From: Monarcha castaneiventris obscurior
Lineage: Eukaryota > Chordata > Aves > Passeriformes > Monarchidae
DNA length: 64,000 nt
Direction: 5' to 3'
Assembly: GCA_026261815.1 (NCBI GenBank)
Contig: JAMPIT010000379.1
Coordinates: forward strand, 7,142,001-7,206,000
The position numbers and the translations under genes were made by a program. This document shows, piece after piece, positions 11,301 through 24,000 of this stretch. How positions within the stretch are numbered: the first letter of the stretch is position 1; each line of letters begins with the position of its first letter. The notes under the pieces were generated by a model, which worked only from the letters and a program-made list of their open reading frames with translations, was not told the DNA's origin and searched no databases.

Positions 11301-14300
11301 AGTAGAATAGTTTGAAAAAGACCTTGAGAAGAATATTTCCCACTTCAGGAACTTCTTGTGGCCTGTTTATGTTCATGAGGCATCTGTTTACCAGCTCCTT
11401 CTATTCTTTCATTTCCAACAATGCTGGCAATGCCAGGGGGCTAGCTTGTTGTCCATCTCCCCTCAATATATGGCAGGTTTTATTTCACCTGATAAATAAT
11501 TCATATGAAGCATAAGAAAATCTTTGTGTATGTGACTTGGTGCCTGATTTACCATTTCATTTGCTCATTGCCTGAACAGGAGTATAATCATGGGCAGTTT
11601 CTCTGAACTAGAATTTTGGGAATCTGTTCATTTTGCTGTGTTTGTTATTGTTGGGGGTTTTATTTTTTTAAATTTCAATTATCTATTCTACTACTTCATC
11701 TTCATTTTTCTCACTATAGGTGTTCCATCCTTCCTTTTACTATTGCTCATTTTGTCCTTTTCTATTATTGCTGCAGCACTTCACAGTCTGAAGCTGTTGT
11801 TTTGGAGCTCTTTCTCAATCTAAATTTGCATATTCCAGAATTCATTCCATCTTGGATTGAAATCTGTGTCTCACAATGAGTTTCATAATTACAGATAAGA
11901 CTCACGAATTTTAGATAATTACAAACTTCGGCAAAAAAGCACCTCTGTTGCAACATTAGGTGATATCTGTCTTTCAGAAGTTTCATGGTTTTGGAAAGAA
12001 CATATTTTGCTGTCTCAGCTAGGCTTAGTTTCACACTGTTAAAATTGCTTTATGTATAATAATAACTCAGTAGTCCTTCTCTTTGCTTTTTCTTTCTCGA
12101 ATTCCACTACATCCATGACTGAAGGTGTGCAGCGTGTCCAGTGAATTTTGCCTGTCAAATGGCTTTATATGCTCCTGTTTTCTCACAACCAACATTATTA
12201 TCCCCAAGCCTCACTTTTTGTGTAATTCTTGTGCTAAGTATTTCCGTGGATGCCACTTCTTACAGAACGGGATTTTAGCTAGCCCTCTGGTGAGAAGAGA
12301 TTTATTAGCATTGCAGTTGTGAATTCAGTTATGGGTTGCAGCTTCCAGCGGATTCCCAGCATCCCTAGGAGAGGCTCTGGTCATTTCTATTAAAAAGACC
12401 ATACTGTATTCTTTTAAAGTGTCATGGGCTGATCTTAAGCCCTGCAAGTAGGGATAGTCTCTTTCTAGAAGGACACTTCAATCCCACATCTAGAGGCCAC
12501 ATGTGAATTTTAAGTTCTATGTAGATTAATGTTGTGTCCTGTAGTGATTCCAGAAGAGCAGAATGGCTTGACTAGAAAATGGTATATAATGCAGGAGAGA
12601 TTTTCTTTTACAGTAAGCCCTACAGAATTTATGAGGAATCAAATAAGGAGTTTATTATCGTGATAAACAATTAATACAAAACAGACATTCAGCTGATGAT
12701 CTTGATTTTCCTGACTAAAATTCTATCACAATTTTGTTGGGTTTTTTTTTCTTCTGTAGTTCTCAATATTCTTATTCTCACTTGGAATGATATATAAGAA
12801 AAATTAATTGTGTGTTTAAAGTAGGGTTATTTTTTTTTTTCTTTCAGACATAAATAATTTTGTTTATTAGGGTGACCTCAACTTGATTTCACAGGTCATT
12901 ACTGAAATTATGCTTCTTATAACTGCAAACCTCTCTTAAATTGCACTTTTAAAATTGAGATTGGGGATGGTGTTTTCCATCTTCTGCAGCCACTTACTGT
13001 GCTGGGGAGAAAAAGAGAGCTGTTAACCATCAATTCTTGCTTGAGAAAGTGTAAATAAACTGATAGAGTCAAAGTTTAGGAACTTGGCTTGTAAAAGGAT
13101 AATAAACATTCCTTTCCTTGTGTGCTATTTCTCAGTGTTTTATGAGCAGGCGTCTTCATCTTAGATGTCTGACAAGCACAAGATGTAGAAAAGGAGCAAT
13201 GAGTTATGGAAAAGGCTGGTGAACAGCTGTAAGAAAGGCTTAGAGAGAAGTGACTTCTGGTAAAGGATGGCCTCAGAGCATTGGTGTAAGTTGCACTGTT
13301 TGGCTTTGCCTGGAAATGGAGAGTTCAGCATTCCCAGTAAGGAACCAGCAGTACAGGTGCAAAGATAGAGAATGAAAACAGAGATAGCATCATTTTCTAT
13401 AAACATGCATTGTACAACAAGCATTGTTTAAAATCAGTATAGTACGAGTCAAGTTCTAAGAAGACATAGAACACTGAAATTAAGGTTATTTGTGCAGTCT
13501 TAAGTAGTGTCTTCTTATTCCACTGCTTACAGGGGTTATATGTTATGGAATATCATGTAGTCCTGTAGCTGACAACATTTGTTGTCTTCTCTTCATCCCC
13601 ATAAAAGAGGATTTATGCCTCTTATAGACTGCAAACTAGATAGAGTACTGTTAATGAATAGGTATTTCATAGTTCCTTTTTCTGTGCTTGTTCATCTCTC
13701 CTCTTGTTTTCTGGGTTTTCTTTCCCTTTTTCTACTTTATTATGGGGTGGTGGTGGCGGAAAAACCTATCTGTAAAACAGCATTATTAAATCTGTCTGTA
13801 TGCATCATTACTCTGATACCTAAGCATTTCAAAACCATTATTTGTCTTTATTATCTCTTCTCACAAGGGGCTTGTATTTTATGATTTACAACAGGGGAAG
13901 TGAATCAGTGTAAAAAATGTGTGATATATTTATGATTTTCAGTGCTGTACACAGTTTCTGATATACTCTGCAAAATGAACACTTTTTCTAGCAGTTTATG
14001 TATTCTAGCACTGCTGGTGTTGAGTGCTATTGCAGGCAGTAGAGTAGTTTTCAGCAGTTGTGCTTATTGGGTATTTGAGACTTGTATTGGACAGGAAAAA
14101 AGTGTGGAATGTAAAACTGACAAAGATAAAAAGACCAGTGGTATTTTTAGTAAGTTTCATATACTGTTTTATGTTTGCTTTCAAGATCTGAAAATAAAAA
14201 GAAAGTTAAAATGAAACTAAAGTTGACATTGAATTGAATTGACAAGGACATTTTCAAAATGCAGTACTTTTCATGCAACCATCAAGACTGTTTATCATAC

Positions 14301-14499
14301 TTGCCGGGTCTTTTTAATCTTCAAAATGAAAAATGTATTTCTTTCAGAAAAGTATTTCAATTGAGCCATTTTTCTTAGAATTTCCATTACTTCAAAGAAA
14401 CCCAGCCCGCATGTCACAGTAAAATAAACTCCAAAAACAGATTCTAGTCATCACTTAAGTGTAGTGAGTTCTCCACAGAGAAAGTAATTTCTGATATAC
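8389..14499. other. Unique AT-rich intergenic DNA
   Basis: No supported gene. Open frames reach about 100 codons (for example 13579-13884) and show only hydrophobic, low-complexity translations expected from T-rich DNA. A motif-rich patch at 8944-8962 has a POU/homeodomain-like core. A 16-bp perfect palindrome of alternating GT/TA (10180-10195) is present. Otherwise nothing is seen beyond short homopolymers. Confidence 0.6.
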
Positions 14500-15029
14500 A
14501 TGCATGGGCCAACCACTGTGAGATAGGACACCTCAGGTGTTCTACCAGCTGAGCTGTGGCCATAGCATGACCAAGGTTTGTGCCCACAGCTCATGTGGGG
14601 CCCAGCTCTCTCTTGGCCACCCATGAAAAGGTTGGGGGTCTCTCTTTGCCCATGGCTGTGGGGACCTTCTAGCCCCCTGCAGTATAGTGACAGGGCTATT
14701 TTATCTGTCTTCTAGAGCATTGTCCTCTATCATGATGAGTTTTGGAGGAGGTAGAAGACAGGGGGATACTTTGAGCTGGCCATGACCCTGTCCAGGCGTT
14801 TGGCTGTAATACCCAGAACAAGGAGGAAAAGAGGAGCAGCCTGCCTCACTGGTCACTTCTCCCTGCCTTTTTTCACATTAACACTGACCTGTCAGCCTTG
14901 GCTGGTGCAACCCTTTTTATACACAACTTGGGCTGTCTCTCTCATCAACTCCTCTGTGACATGGCCACCATCAATATTCTTCTCTCCGTGGTATGTTCTC
15001 AGCGTCACCAAGGGTAGCACCAGGAGTTG
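14500..15029. other. Unclassified GC-richer block
   Basis: This stretch is visibly less AT-rich than its flanks and abuts a CR1 tail. An 83-codon plus-strand frame (14782-15033) and a 90-codon minus-strand frame (14971-15243) overlap it, but neither resembles a known protein and the second lies largely in CR1. It may be an old, diverged transposable element or a further part of the CR1 insertion; I cannot classify it. Confidence 0.4.
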
Positions 15030-15262
15030 GTGACAGCACTCTGTGACATGGCAATGACTCTGGAACATCAGGAAACATTGCTTTACTGGGAGGCTGATGG
15101 AGCCCTGGTACAGGCGTCAGCAAGAGGTTGTGAATTCTCCATCCTTGGAGATAAATATGTCTGAACATGGCCCTACCTATGGCATTGGTTGAGCAGGAGC
15201 AGGGTTGAGCCCAATGACCTCCAGAGGTCCCTTCCAGTCTCAAAAATTGCGTGACTATGTGA
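15030..15262 (+). mobile_element. CR1 LINE 3' tail, older subfamily
   Basis: The end reads CCAATGACCTCCAGAGGTCC, then CTTCCAGTCTC and GTGACTATGTGA, which is the CR1 3' signature in the CCTCCAGAGGTCC form rather than the TCTTTAAGGTCC form seen at 4251 and 47862. Upstream, AGAGGTTGTGAATTCTCCAT and CCTTGGAGATAAATA match the GAGTCTCC...GGAGATATTCA part of CR1. The copy is strongly diverged, implying an older insertion. The left boundary is approximate. Confidence 0.85.
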
Positions 15263-15461
15263 AAACGTAGAAAATAGTTAATGAATTATTGCTCTCTACG
15301 CTGCTATTCTCTTAACGTTGGCCCTGGAAAAAGTAATTTTAATTATTTAACACAAGAATTTTCTTGCAGAATCGGACATTATGCTGTCTGGGTATTCAAA
15401 ATGCTTAAGTAAAAGAGAAGCCTCTTTTTTTCCTGTAGGTTTTATTTTTCCATAGGGATTT

Positions 15462-15474
15462 CCCCCCCCCCCCC
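15462..15474. repeat. Poly(C) tract, C13
   Basis: Thirteen uninterrupted C in an AT-rich setting. The run is prone to length error in sequencing and assembly. Confidence 0.9.
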
Positions 15475-18286
15475 AGAATTTATTTGTCTTGCTCACTTTT
15501 TTTGTGCTTTTAATCTGAGGACACAAATGAAGTTCCACAGAAAACTATATTTGTTGTGAAGGATTTTGATTCATCTTCTAAGGACAGTCCATGTCATGCA
15601 GATAATTTTATCTTGTAGAGATATAATATTTGACCACTTCAACTAAAAGCTTGTTTTCTTTAATAACTTATCTGCTTTATGTTGTTGGAATGTAGTGTTT
15701 GAGCATTATGCAGACTATTGGCTTTAAGGAAAACTATCTAGAGGAAAAAGAGAGTGCATGTAATCTTGTGACATACTGACACACAGATGGATCCTGAGCA
15801 TGGGTTGGTGATTTTTCATGCACTGCTGCAAGTCTTCTCTCACTTCAAGTGACAGAGTAGTGACTAGTAGTATAGGTCATCATTCTCTGATACACCAATA
15901 TTAGCAAAAATTACATACTTATGTTGGACTGCAAAAGTTACTGCTAGATAGAGAATGATGGGGATTATGGTCAGGAAAATGGTTGTTGCTGTTAAGGACT
16001 GCTAACTCTTGATCACAAAGTATTTCTGTGAGACAAACTTCTTGCTATACCTTTCTTTTCTACCTCTCCTAGAAAAGCTTTTTTAATTTGTGCTTGCTCT
16101 TCGCCTTTTCTTATCTCTCTCCATCAACTATAATCTCCAAACTGACAGTGTAAATCTCTGTCCCAACCTCATCCTAACCCCAGTGTTGTTTCTGAGTAAA
16201 TCTCTCTAGCTTCTTACTTAAGCTCTGCTCTAGTTCTCCTTTGCTCTTCATTGACTATGTGCATTTTCTCTGGCTTCCCATTCAGTTACAGCTTTTCTGG
16301 TGTCAGTCTCTTTTAATTATGTAGGTAACTCTAGTTCTTCCTGGACAGTTATCTTTCCTTACCCTGATTTACAGGCCCTCTATTTTCTCATCTCCCACCC
16401 CAATTTTTAATCAGATTTTTTATTTCTTCCTTAATCTCATTCTTAAGGTGTTGGTGCAAATTGACCCACCTATGGCACAGTGTCAGGCCTCTTTGAAATT
16501 TGATTGAGGTTTTTCACCTTAATTCTTAAAGCTAAGGACCTTTTTGAGTACAAGTGGAAGGTGTTTTTTGCTCTTTTTTTTTAAGACAGAGTAAAGAAAC
16601 TTTTCAAGGCAGCTCAAGGTTTGCCACTCTGACCCTGTAATTAATAATTTAAACCTAGGGATTTAAAAATGTGCAATTTGGTCAAAAACAAGACAGGTCA
16701 GATGTTTGAAAATCCTTACTGAGAATACAGAGTTTTCTGACCTTCTTATTCTGTCAAATTATAGCAAGCTTGCATTGGTTATGTGTGAAACTGGATTCCC
16801 CCAGACCCCACACAGCTAGGTTTGGTGAGATTGTTAAATGAAACTTTAAATAAAGGGACTGATCCACAGTCCCGTAATTCAAAACACAAAATTCCTTGAT
16901 CATTTTGAAGTAAGTTTGTTAAGATTTGTTTTATATGGGCTAATGTCTCCCAGTTTCATTCACAGAAGGTGGGCAGAGGCAATTGAAAAGCAGAATATTA
17001 GAAAGATGACTGTTGTCCAGCCTTAATTATAGGTGACTCTAGTAACCTGTTTTATGGTATTGTGAAGGACACAAGTTCAAATTTCTCTTTTACAGGCATA
17101 TCCAGGCTGGCTGTGGTGATCGTCTCAGGCTGGCCAGAGGTGAGACCACTCCAATCTGAAATATGTATAGCTGCTTGAGCATGACACTACCCTGACTGGT
17201 CACTCAGCCTGGGCCATTTAATACATGATGAGATGGCTATCCTACGTCACAGAAGTTTTATGTTCCTGGACAGCTTGGTGCAAGGGCAAAGCAAGCTGGG
17301 GTCTTTTAATGGAGACTGGTTCAGCTTCACAAGGATTGTGGCAGTGATATAATAAAAAACACATCTTGCTCTGGAGAGCCAGTGCTGTTGGTAAATGAGG
17401 ATCAAAGTGCAAGAAGCAATTAAGACATGCTCACGAGTCCTGTTTTACAGTCTTACAAAAGGTTGGGGCTTTTTAAAGTCAAATGCCAAAGTTTACCCAG
17501 ATGATCGCAAAGCAAATGAAAAATTAGGCCATTTTAGGAAGATTAAACCCGGTTTTCCATACTGCAGGCTGCTTAATCATGCTCTTACCAGTGAGCATGT
17601 GCCAACACTGAAATGTAGAATTTGCTGAGTGGCTTCCTTTTTTAAAAAAATGGAAAATATAAATATTCATCTAAGGAAAGGCAACTTGGATTGAAAATCT
17701 GGGTGGCTAAACAAGAATTGTATTGCTTCCATAGCTCTTCATATTCACTCATGAAATGTAAAATGTCTTTTGCATTTGTAACACGCCTGCTAACTCATTG
17801 CCTCTATCTTGCAATTAACTGCAGTGGTAAAAACCAGAGAGGGTTAAAGCTGGCTTTCCTATCAAGACAATATACACTAACCTGCTTTCACTTTGTCGTT
17901 ATCAGTGCAGGATTTTTGTCCATGATCTTGTAAGAAGCAGCTACATCTCTGAATCTCTGAAAATACATTTGTTGGTGCCCTTGTAACACTTCAAGTACCT
18001 CTTAGAACTGAACTGTAGAACTGAATTCTTTGACAAATCTTTCTTGGCCTTTTTGAGAGCTGCTTTTAGGTGTTGTAGTCTTGCATGTGGAAGTACCTGC
18101 TTAGCCCTATTGTGGGACACTGTGTACCTTTCTTATTTGCCCTGTCTTGACAAGATTGATACCCTCACTTACCAGCAGGCACACCACTGATACCTTTGAG
18201 GTTTTGATTTTTCTCAGCCTAAAGATCAAAGAGGATTATTGCCCCAAACTGAACTGTGTCAGTACATATCAATAACTGCTAATTAT

Positions 18287-18300
18287 TAGCTAATTAGCTA
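18287..18300. repeat. 14-bp palindrome with TAATTA core
   Basis: TAGCTAATTAGCTA is perfectly self-complementary and centred on TAATTA, a generic homeodomain core. Such sequences are common in AT-rich DNA, so function is only a possibility. Confidence 0.7.
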
Positions 18301-20341
18301 ATGTTATTTCCTTCTATAGTTATATCTATATACAGCTATCTTTAGGCTTTTTGTTGCTGTAGTGATAAAGGATAAATCAGATCATCCAGGAAAGAAAAAA
18401 AGATGCAGGAAAGTAAAATGTGAAAGTATTTCACATTTATTACTGAAATTCTGGAATGGATTACTTCTGCTGTGTGACCTGCAGTCTCTTTAAATGTGTA
18501 AATAGGGCAATATCTTTATATACCAAAAAAAGAAATGACATACTAACTAAAGCAATAAAAGTACTAAAAGCTCAGTGAAAAATGTTTTTTTGTGTTGATA
18601 TTCTAAATATGTATTCTAAAATTAATTGTTCTTATATGCAGTTTGTTCATAATTTAAATTCTTCCTCTTGTCCCTCAGTAATGCTACCATTTTTGGACTC
18701 TGTATGTTACTTATTTTGCCAGGAAAGTGTGGAAAGTTGCTTTGGAAGAACTTGTTGTGGTATATTAGAAGAACACAGTACAAGTTGAAAAGTTTTGAGG
18801 AAAGAACGTGACCAAGGAAACTAGTTTTTCCCTCCCTTTTTCTGCTGTGGAGGAGTGTTGTGTCAGAAAAACTCATGGCAAAGAAATAAGGAACAGTGAG
18901 GAGGAATAAAAGCGTATGATGCCTTCCTGAGAAAGCATTATTTTTCCAAAGATTGTCTATGCCGTTTATGATAGTCTAAAATGACAAGGGGTACAGGTTT
19001 CAGATAGGGTCACTAGAGTATTGATGATTCCCAAAAGCCCTTTGAATCCAGGAGGTATTCCAAGTTAATGCTGGGGAGCAGCAAGCAAAATAGCTTTTCA
19101 GTCATGATTGATTTTGTTGCTTAAGCACTACAAATTTCTCTCCTAAGAAACACACTGGTATTTTATTTGATTTAAATGAGAGACATTGGCACTGATGGTG
19201 AGCATGGAGAGCATTTGAGCAAATTAGCAAAGGAGTTACTGCATCCATAAGTGTGTTGCTTCGGGGATTAGATTAATCTATTCAGTGAGTCAAATGCCTA
19301 GATTTAAATATCCCACAGATTCAAAGAGATTTGTGGGAGCTGTCTGTATTCAGAAAGGACATTTACCAAAGGAATCAAAAACTGTGATAACCCAGCGCAT
19401 TTTAAATCTGAATCTGAATGTGTGTTTAAATGCAATGTGATTCAGCTTCTAACTGTACCAATCGAGGCAAACTAAGATGCCATTTTCAGAAATAGTAACT
19501 TAATAAGTACACTCTGAAGATTTGTAGCTCTCCAAAAACTTGCAAACTTTAAATGTTTGGTCACAATATTGAACGCTTCTTGTATCTTCTCAAAACTTTA
19601 GCAGATATTAATGTTATTTTTTTCCATGAATACCATAGAAACAAAAAGCAAACAGTTTTTTACTTTTCACTGTCCTTTTTTGGAAAAGCTGATATCCAAG
19701 AAAAAAATGCAGAAGAGCATAGAAGTGTTTCATCAATATTTTGACTTATAAAATACTCTGGTGGGGAATTTTATGCAATAGTTGAGATACCTAGGAGAAA
19801 GAAGTTCGATATATGTCAACATATTCTTTTGTAAAATAAAGTTAATGAATTAATGTCTGATCTTATTGACTGATATTTACAAAGGGCTCTCCTGGGTCAA
19901 ATCCTGTTAGGTTTCTATAGACCTTAGCATAGATGAACTTGAAGTTCTGGGCATTTTGGTGGGTTGCCCTAAAGGGATAGCATTGTTAATGCTACTCACT
20001 GAAAGAAAATCAATGAAACTGGTGGTTCTGTGTTCTCTGCATCATAACAACATTTAGGTTACTGGAAATTAATGGAAAGTTCACATTTTCCCTTGATTTC
20101 CTTTTTTCTTTTTACTTTTAATTTATACTTTGATTCTTCTCTTTCCATATGATTTTTTTTTTATTTGGTAGGTTTTCAATTGTTTCAAAATTCAAACAAA
20201 AAAATTTTCTTACGAAGTTTTCAAATTTTTTCTTATGACCCTTCCAAAAGCTAAATTAAAGTTTTTCATTTGTATTACTCCCTTCAGGACTTTGAGTAGG
20301 TTTTGACTTGAAGAGTTCTTTAAAATGTCTGCAGCTAACAC

Positions 20342-20380
20342 CAGTTCTCTAACACCATTTACTATGATGTTAGAGAACTG
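20342..20380. repeat. Perfect 13-bp inverted repeat, hairpin
   Basis: CAGTTCTCTAACA (20342-20354) is the exact reverse complement of TGTTAGAGAACTG (20368-20380), with a 13-nt loop. Pairing does not extend outward, so the stem is too short for a typical microRNA precursor (about 22 bp or more). It could be the remnant of a terminal inverted repeat or a chance structure. Confidence 0.8.
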
Positions 20381-20571
20381 TATGTCACTGAAATAAAATA
20401 GAAATTGAAAGTGTTAACATGAAATGGGTCAGCCCATTAGCAAAAAATCAAATTCTGGATTTTAAAATTTGTGGATAGAATTACAGGATGTAAATCAATG
20501 CTAGTGGCAATGCAATCGCACAATTTGAGATTCTGTTAGCAATCAGTCAAACAGAGCCTAATGTGGTGCAT

Positions 20572-21066
20572 TGTGCTGGTTTGGGCTGCAGTAAAGTTAA
20601 TTTTCTTCATGGTAGCTGGTATGGGTCTGTCCTTTTGAGTTTGTGCTGGAAATATTGTTGATAACATTGGGATGTTCTTGTTCTCAGAGCCAAGGCCTTT
20701 TCTTATCCCCACCCCACCCCACTCCACCAGCGAGAGGGCTGGGGATGCACAAGGAGCTGGGAGGGGACACAGCCAGGACAGCTGACCCCAACTGACCAAA
20801 GGGATATCCCACACCATATGGCATCATGCTCAGCATTTAGAGCTGGGGGAAGAAAAGGGGAGGGAGGCAACGTTGGGAGTGATCTCATTTGTCTTTCCAA
20901 GTCAGTATTACATGTGATGGAACACTCCTTTCCTGGAGATGTCTGAACACCTGCCTGCCTATGGGCTTTTCTCACTTTTACATTTCTGATTCTCTCTATC
21001 AACCCACTGGAGGAGGAGTGAGTGGCTGTGTGGTGCTTATCTTACAGCTGGGATTAAACCTTGACA
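20572..21066 (+). mobile_element. ERVL solo LTR with internal deletion
   Basis: The sequence follows the well-known avian ERVL LTR in order: TGTGCTGGTTTGGGCTG start, GTTAATTTTCTTCATGGTAG, GTGCTGGAAATATTGTTGAT, CCAAGGCCTTTTC, CTGGGAGGGGACACAGCCAG, GACAGCTGACCCCAACTGAC, CAAAGGGATATCCCACACCA, TGGAGATGTCTGAACACCTG, GTGGCTGTGTGGTGCTTATC, and the end ATTAAACCTTGACA. Compared with the family as I remember it, a stretch of several tens of bases, including the region with the polyadenylation signal, is missing between CCTATGGG and CTTTTCTCAC near 20967. No internal viral sequence flanks it. The adjacent pentamers TGCAT and TAGAT agree at three of five bases, so any target duplication has decayed. Confidence 0.9.
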
Positions 21067-24000
21067 TAGATTAACAGTAATTTCAAGCATTTGCATCTGA
21101 AATTCTGTAATTAATTTGTCTCATTTTATTGTTTCTAATGCTGAAATGGAATTGTTGTTATTGCTGATATGCTTACATGATTTTAATCTGCACAGACTTC
21201 AAACATTTAATTTTTAAAAAGTTGTAAATGTACCAAATCCTCAATTCTAGAAAGAGGACACAGTGTTCTTCAAATACATATGCATGTCAACAATACAGCT
21301 TTTACAGCAAGGTCACAGTCAGTTGATTTAATGCTTAGACTCCAGTAGAAAGTGCTTAGAAGTCCAGCCATTATTGTATGAGTCACTTGACACTGTGGAT
21401 AGAGTGAACTTCTGCAGATATGCACGTTAGAACGCTGGCTGTCACTAACTTGTGACTGATAGTGTGAGGTGGCTAAATGATTAACTTGATGTTTGCATGG
21501 CTTGAAAACAGATAATAGATCTATGAAATCTGGCAGTATATTCAAGGCAACACACATAAAATACACTAATGTGGCATTTAAATTGATAAAAACTGTCAGC
21601 GTTATAAGGGAATGCTTTTCCATGTCTTCTACATCCTGCCACAACTAAAAGTTTCAAGGTCTTATTTTTCACTGTGTCATCAAAGATCATGAACTTTCAT
21701 GGCACCCACCTCATATACTTAAGGCTTTCCTATGAAAACCAATGGCAGATACAGAATCATAAAAGAGATTAAAATTGGCTTAGTTCACTCTGCAGTGTTA
21801 ATGCTACCAACATCACAATTAACAAAAATCAGTTTCTGTTTCAAAGATTATTTGTGACCATCATTCTGTAGGAAACTGCTCTAGTGGCAGAAAGATTAAA
21901 ATATCTTTTCCTGCATATCTACACTGATGTACAAATCTAAAAAGCAGATGACATATTGATAGTAAGATTGATATTTGCTAGTTTCTCTTCGATACTAAGT
22001 TGTAATTACAGGAAAAAAACCATAAGCTTATGGCAGGAATTGTACTGGACCAAAACGTATACCAAAAGTATTTGAAATAGTAAGGATTCTCATACGTTCT
22101 TATATCAGGGGGGAAAAGTGATGCTAAAAGTTCTCAGGATTTTAGAGTGTTATTCGTAAATGATAATAGTGTTCTAGTTGCTTATGCCCAGCGGTAGTTA
22201 CCACGTGGCAAAGGTTGTTACACTAACTTTTAATAGATTATGAATAACTGGTGTGGGGGGAAAAAAAAGAGTTTAATAAAGTTTTATAAAAATGGACCTA
22301 AAATGCTGTTTCACATCACTCTCTGATTTGAACTTCTGTGGGAGGAGTAATCAGTGCTATGAATGGATAGACACATGGAATGGCTCCTCAAAATCCTTTT
22401 GCTCAAACCAGGTGAATTGCTCCTCTTAGTGCCTGTTAGATGAAGTTTCTTTAGGCAGAAGGACACTGTACAAACCCATCAGCATCAGCTTCTGCTGTCT
22501 TCACTGCCCTACTGTTTATTGACATAATTTAAGTGCTTGTGGAGGAGACAAAACCATTAAATTTCTCAGCTCTTTAAAAACTAGCTGTCAAGAAATGTTC
22601 AGGAACCCATTTTCTTGCCAATATGTTTTAATAAATGCGTAATGAAATTGTAGGATTCTTGGAAGGACTCAAGGAAATTCTGAAAGAAAACAGAACAAAG
22701 TTTCGTAACAGTGTGGTTTTGAGAAGGAACGTAGTTAGATTGCACAGTTCTTAGTATTCACATGAAACACTTGAAAGGCTTCTGCTGAGAGCACCTTTTC
22801 ATCTGAGCTGACATCGATGTAGAAGGAAGTTCTCAGGTTACCAATGCTCTCCACTTGTGGCAAACAGGAGGCAGAAGAGGTTGAGTTAAGAGAATTTCCT
22901 TTGCCCAACATTTCTGAAGTGTTACTTTGAAAGAAACTTTAACTCCAGGTGACCTAAAAATCTCAAGCTGTGAAACTGAAATCAAGAAAAGTGTAAATTC
23001 TGTGTCAAGAGCTGTATGATTTACATGATGAACTTTCTGGTGAGGTTATGCACAGAAATAAGACATCACAACAAAACAGCCTCACTGAACCATGTTCTGG
23101 TCCTCATATATACACATTAACTAAAGCTGAAATGATATCCCTCGTAAGGTCGCAGAGCCATGGAGTAGAGCCACAGTGTTTCTCAGGGAGGTGAAGAGTG
23201 CCAACTCACTGTTGGGAAATGTTCTTGGACAATACCATGAAACATTGCAATTACACAGATGGTGGTCAAGACAGCAAAGACATTGTCAAATTGGAAAAGT
23301 TTTATGTTTGTTTTGGGTTTTTTACTCATATTTCCCAATATAGAGCTCTGACAGAGTGGCAATGCTCTCTTTTAATAGGTTATCCCCATTTCTCTTCCCT
23401 CTAGATTAGAAAAAAAAAACCAATCCACAAAAAAGCCCCACTGGTTAATGATAATATTTGTAAACTCTTCAATATCACCTACAAAAAGATCCCAGCATCT
23501 CAAAGATGTAAAATTTCTGCAACTTGCTTTTTAAAAAGATTGTAGTTTTGTTCCTTCTGGACCCTTTTATTGGTTATAGTATCTGCAAGGGGGATTAAAC
23601 CTTCCTTCTGTGTTTACATATCAAAGGACTAGATTTTCACATCTTCCTGAAGAACAAATTAAAAACTTGATTCTTTTTAATGATAATTATGTTTTAAAAT
23701 ACTAAGGGCTAGCCCATCTGTGATGATGTATGGAGATTGAAATTATCAAACACCTTCAGCAAGTTATGTCATGGCAATACTAAACTTTCCAGAAGATGGA
23801 AGTGCCATTTTTTGAGATTTAGGATTGATAGGCTGCACATTATAGTGTGGAGCAGAATTTTGATTCTGACAGCATGGACATGGTCCCGGATTACAGGTGT
23901 GAACTTGCAAGAGGGGGTTGCTTTGTTTCTTTGTTTGTGGTTAGCTACGTTAATAAATTTGCATGTAAGATGTCAGCCCAAAACTATTCTTTGTTTAAAT

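Larger units (their letters stand above)
15263..20571. other. Unique AT-rich intergenic DNA
   Basis: No supported gene or transposon. It includes a C13 run, a pyrimidine-rich zone around 16040-16440, a TAATTA-rich palindrome at 18287-18300 and a perfect 13-bp stem-loop at 20342-20380. Open frames are below 100 codons and show no domain. Confidence 0.6.

Noticed and set aside
20342..20380. microRNA precursor
   Set aside because: The stem is only 13 bp and does not extend outward, shorter than a Dicer-type precursor needs.
20567..21071. Target-site duplication around the ERVL LTR (TGCAT / TAGAT)
   Set aside because: Only three of five bases agree, so it cannot be claimed as a duplication.
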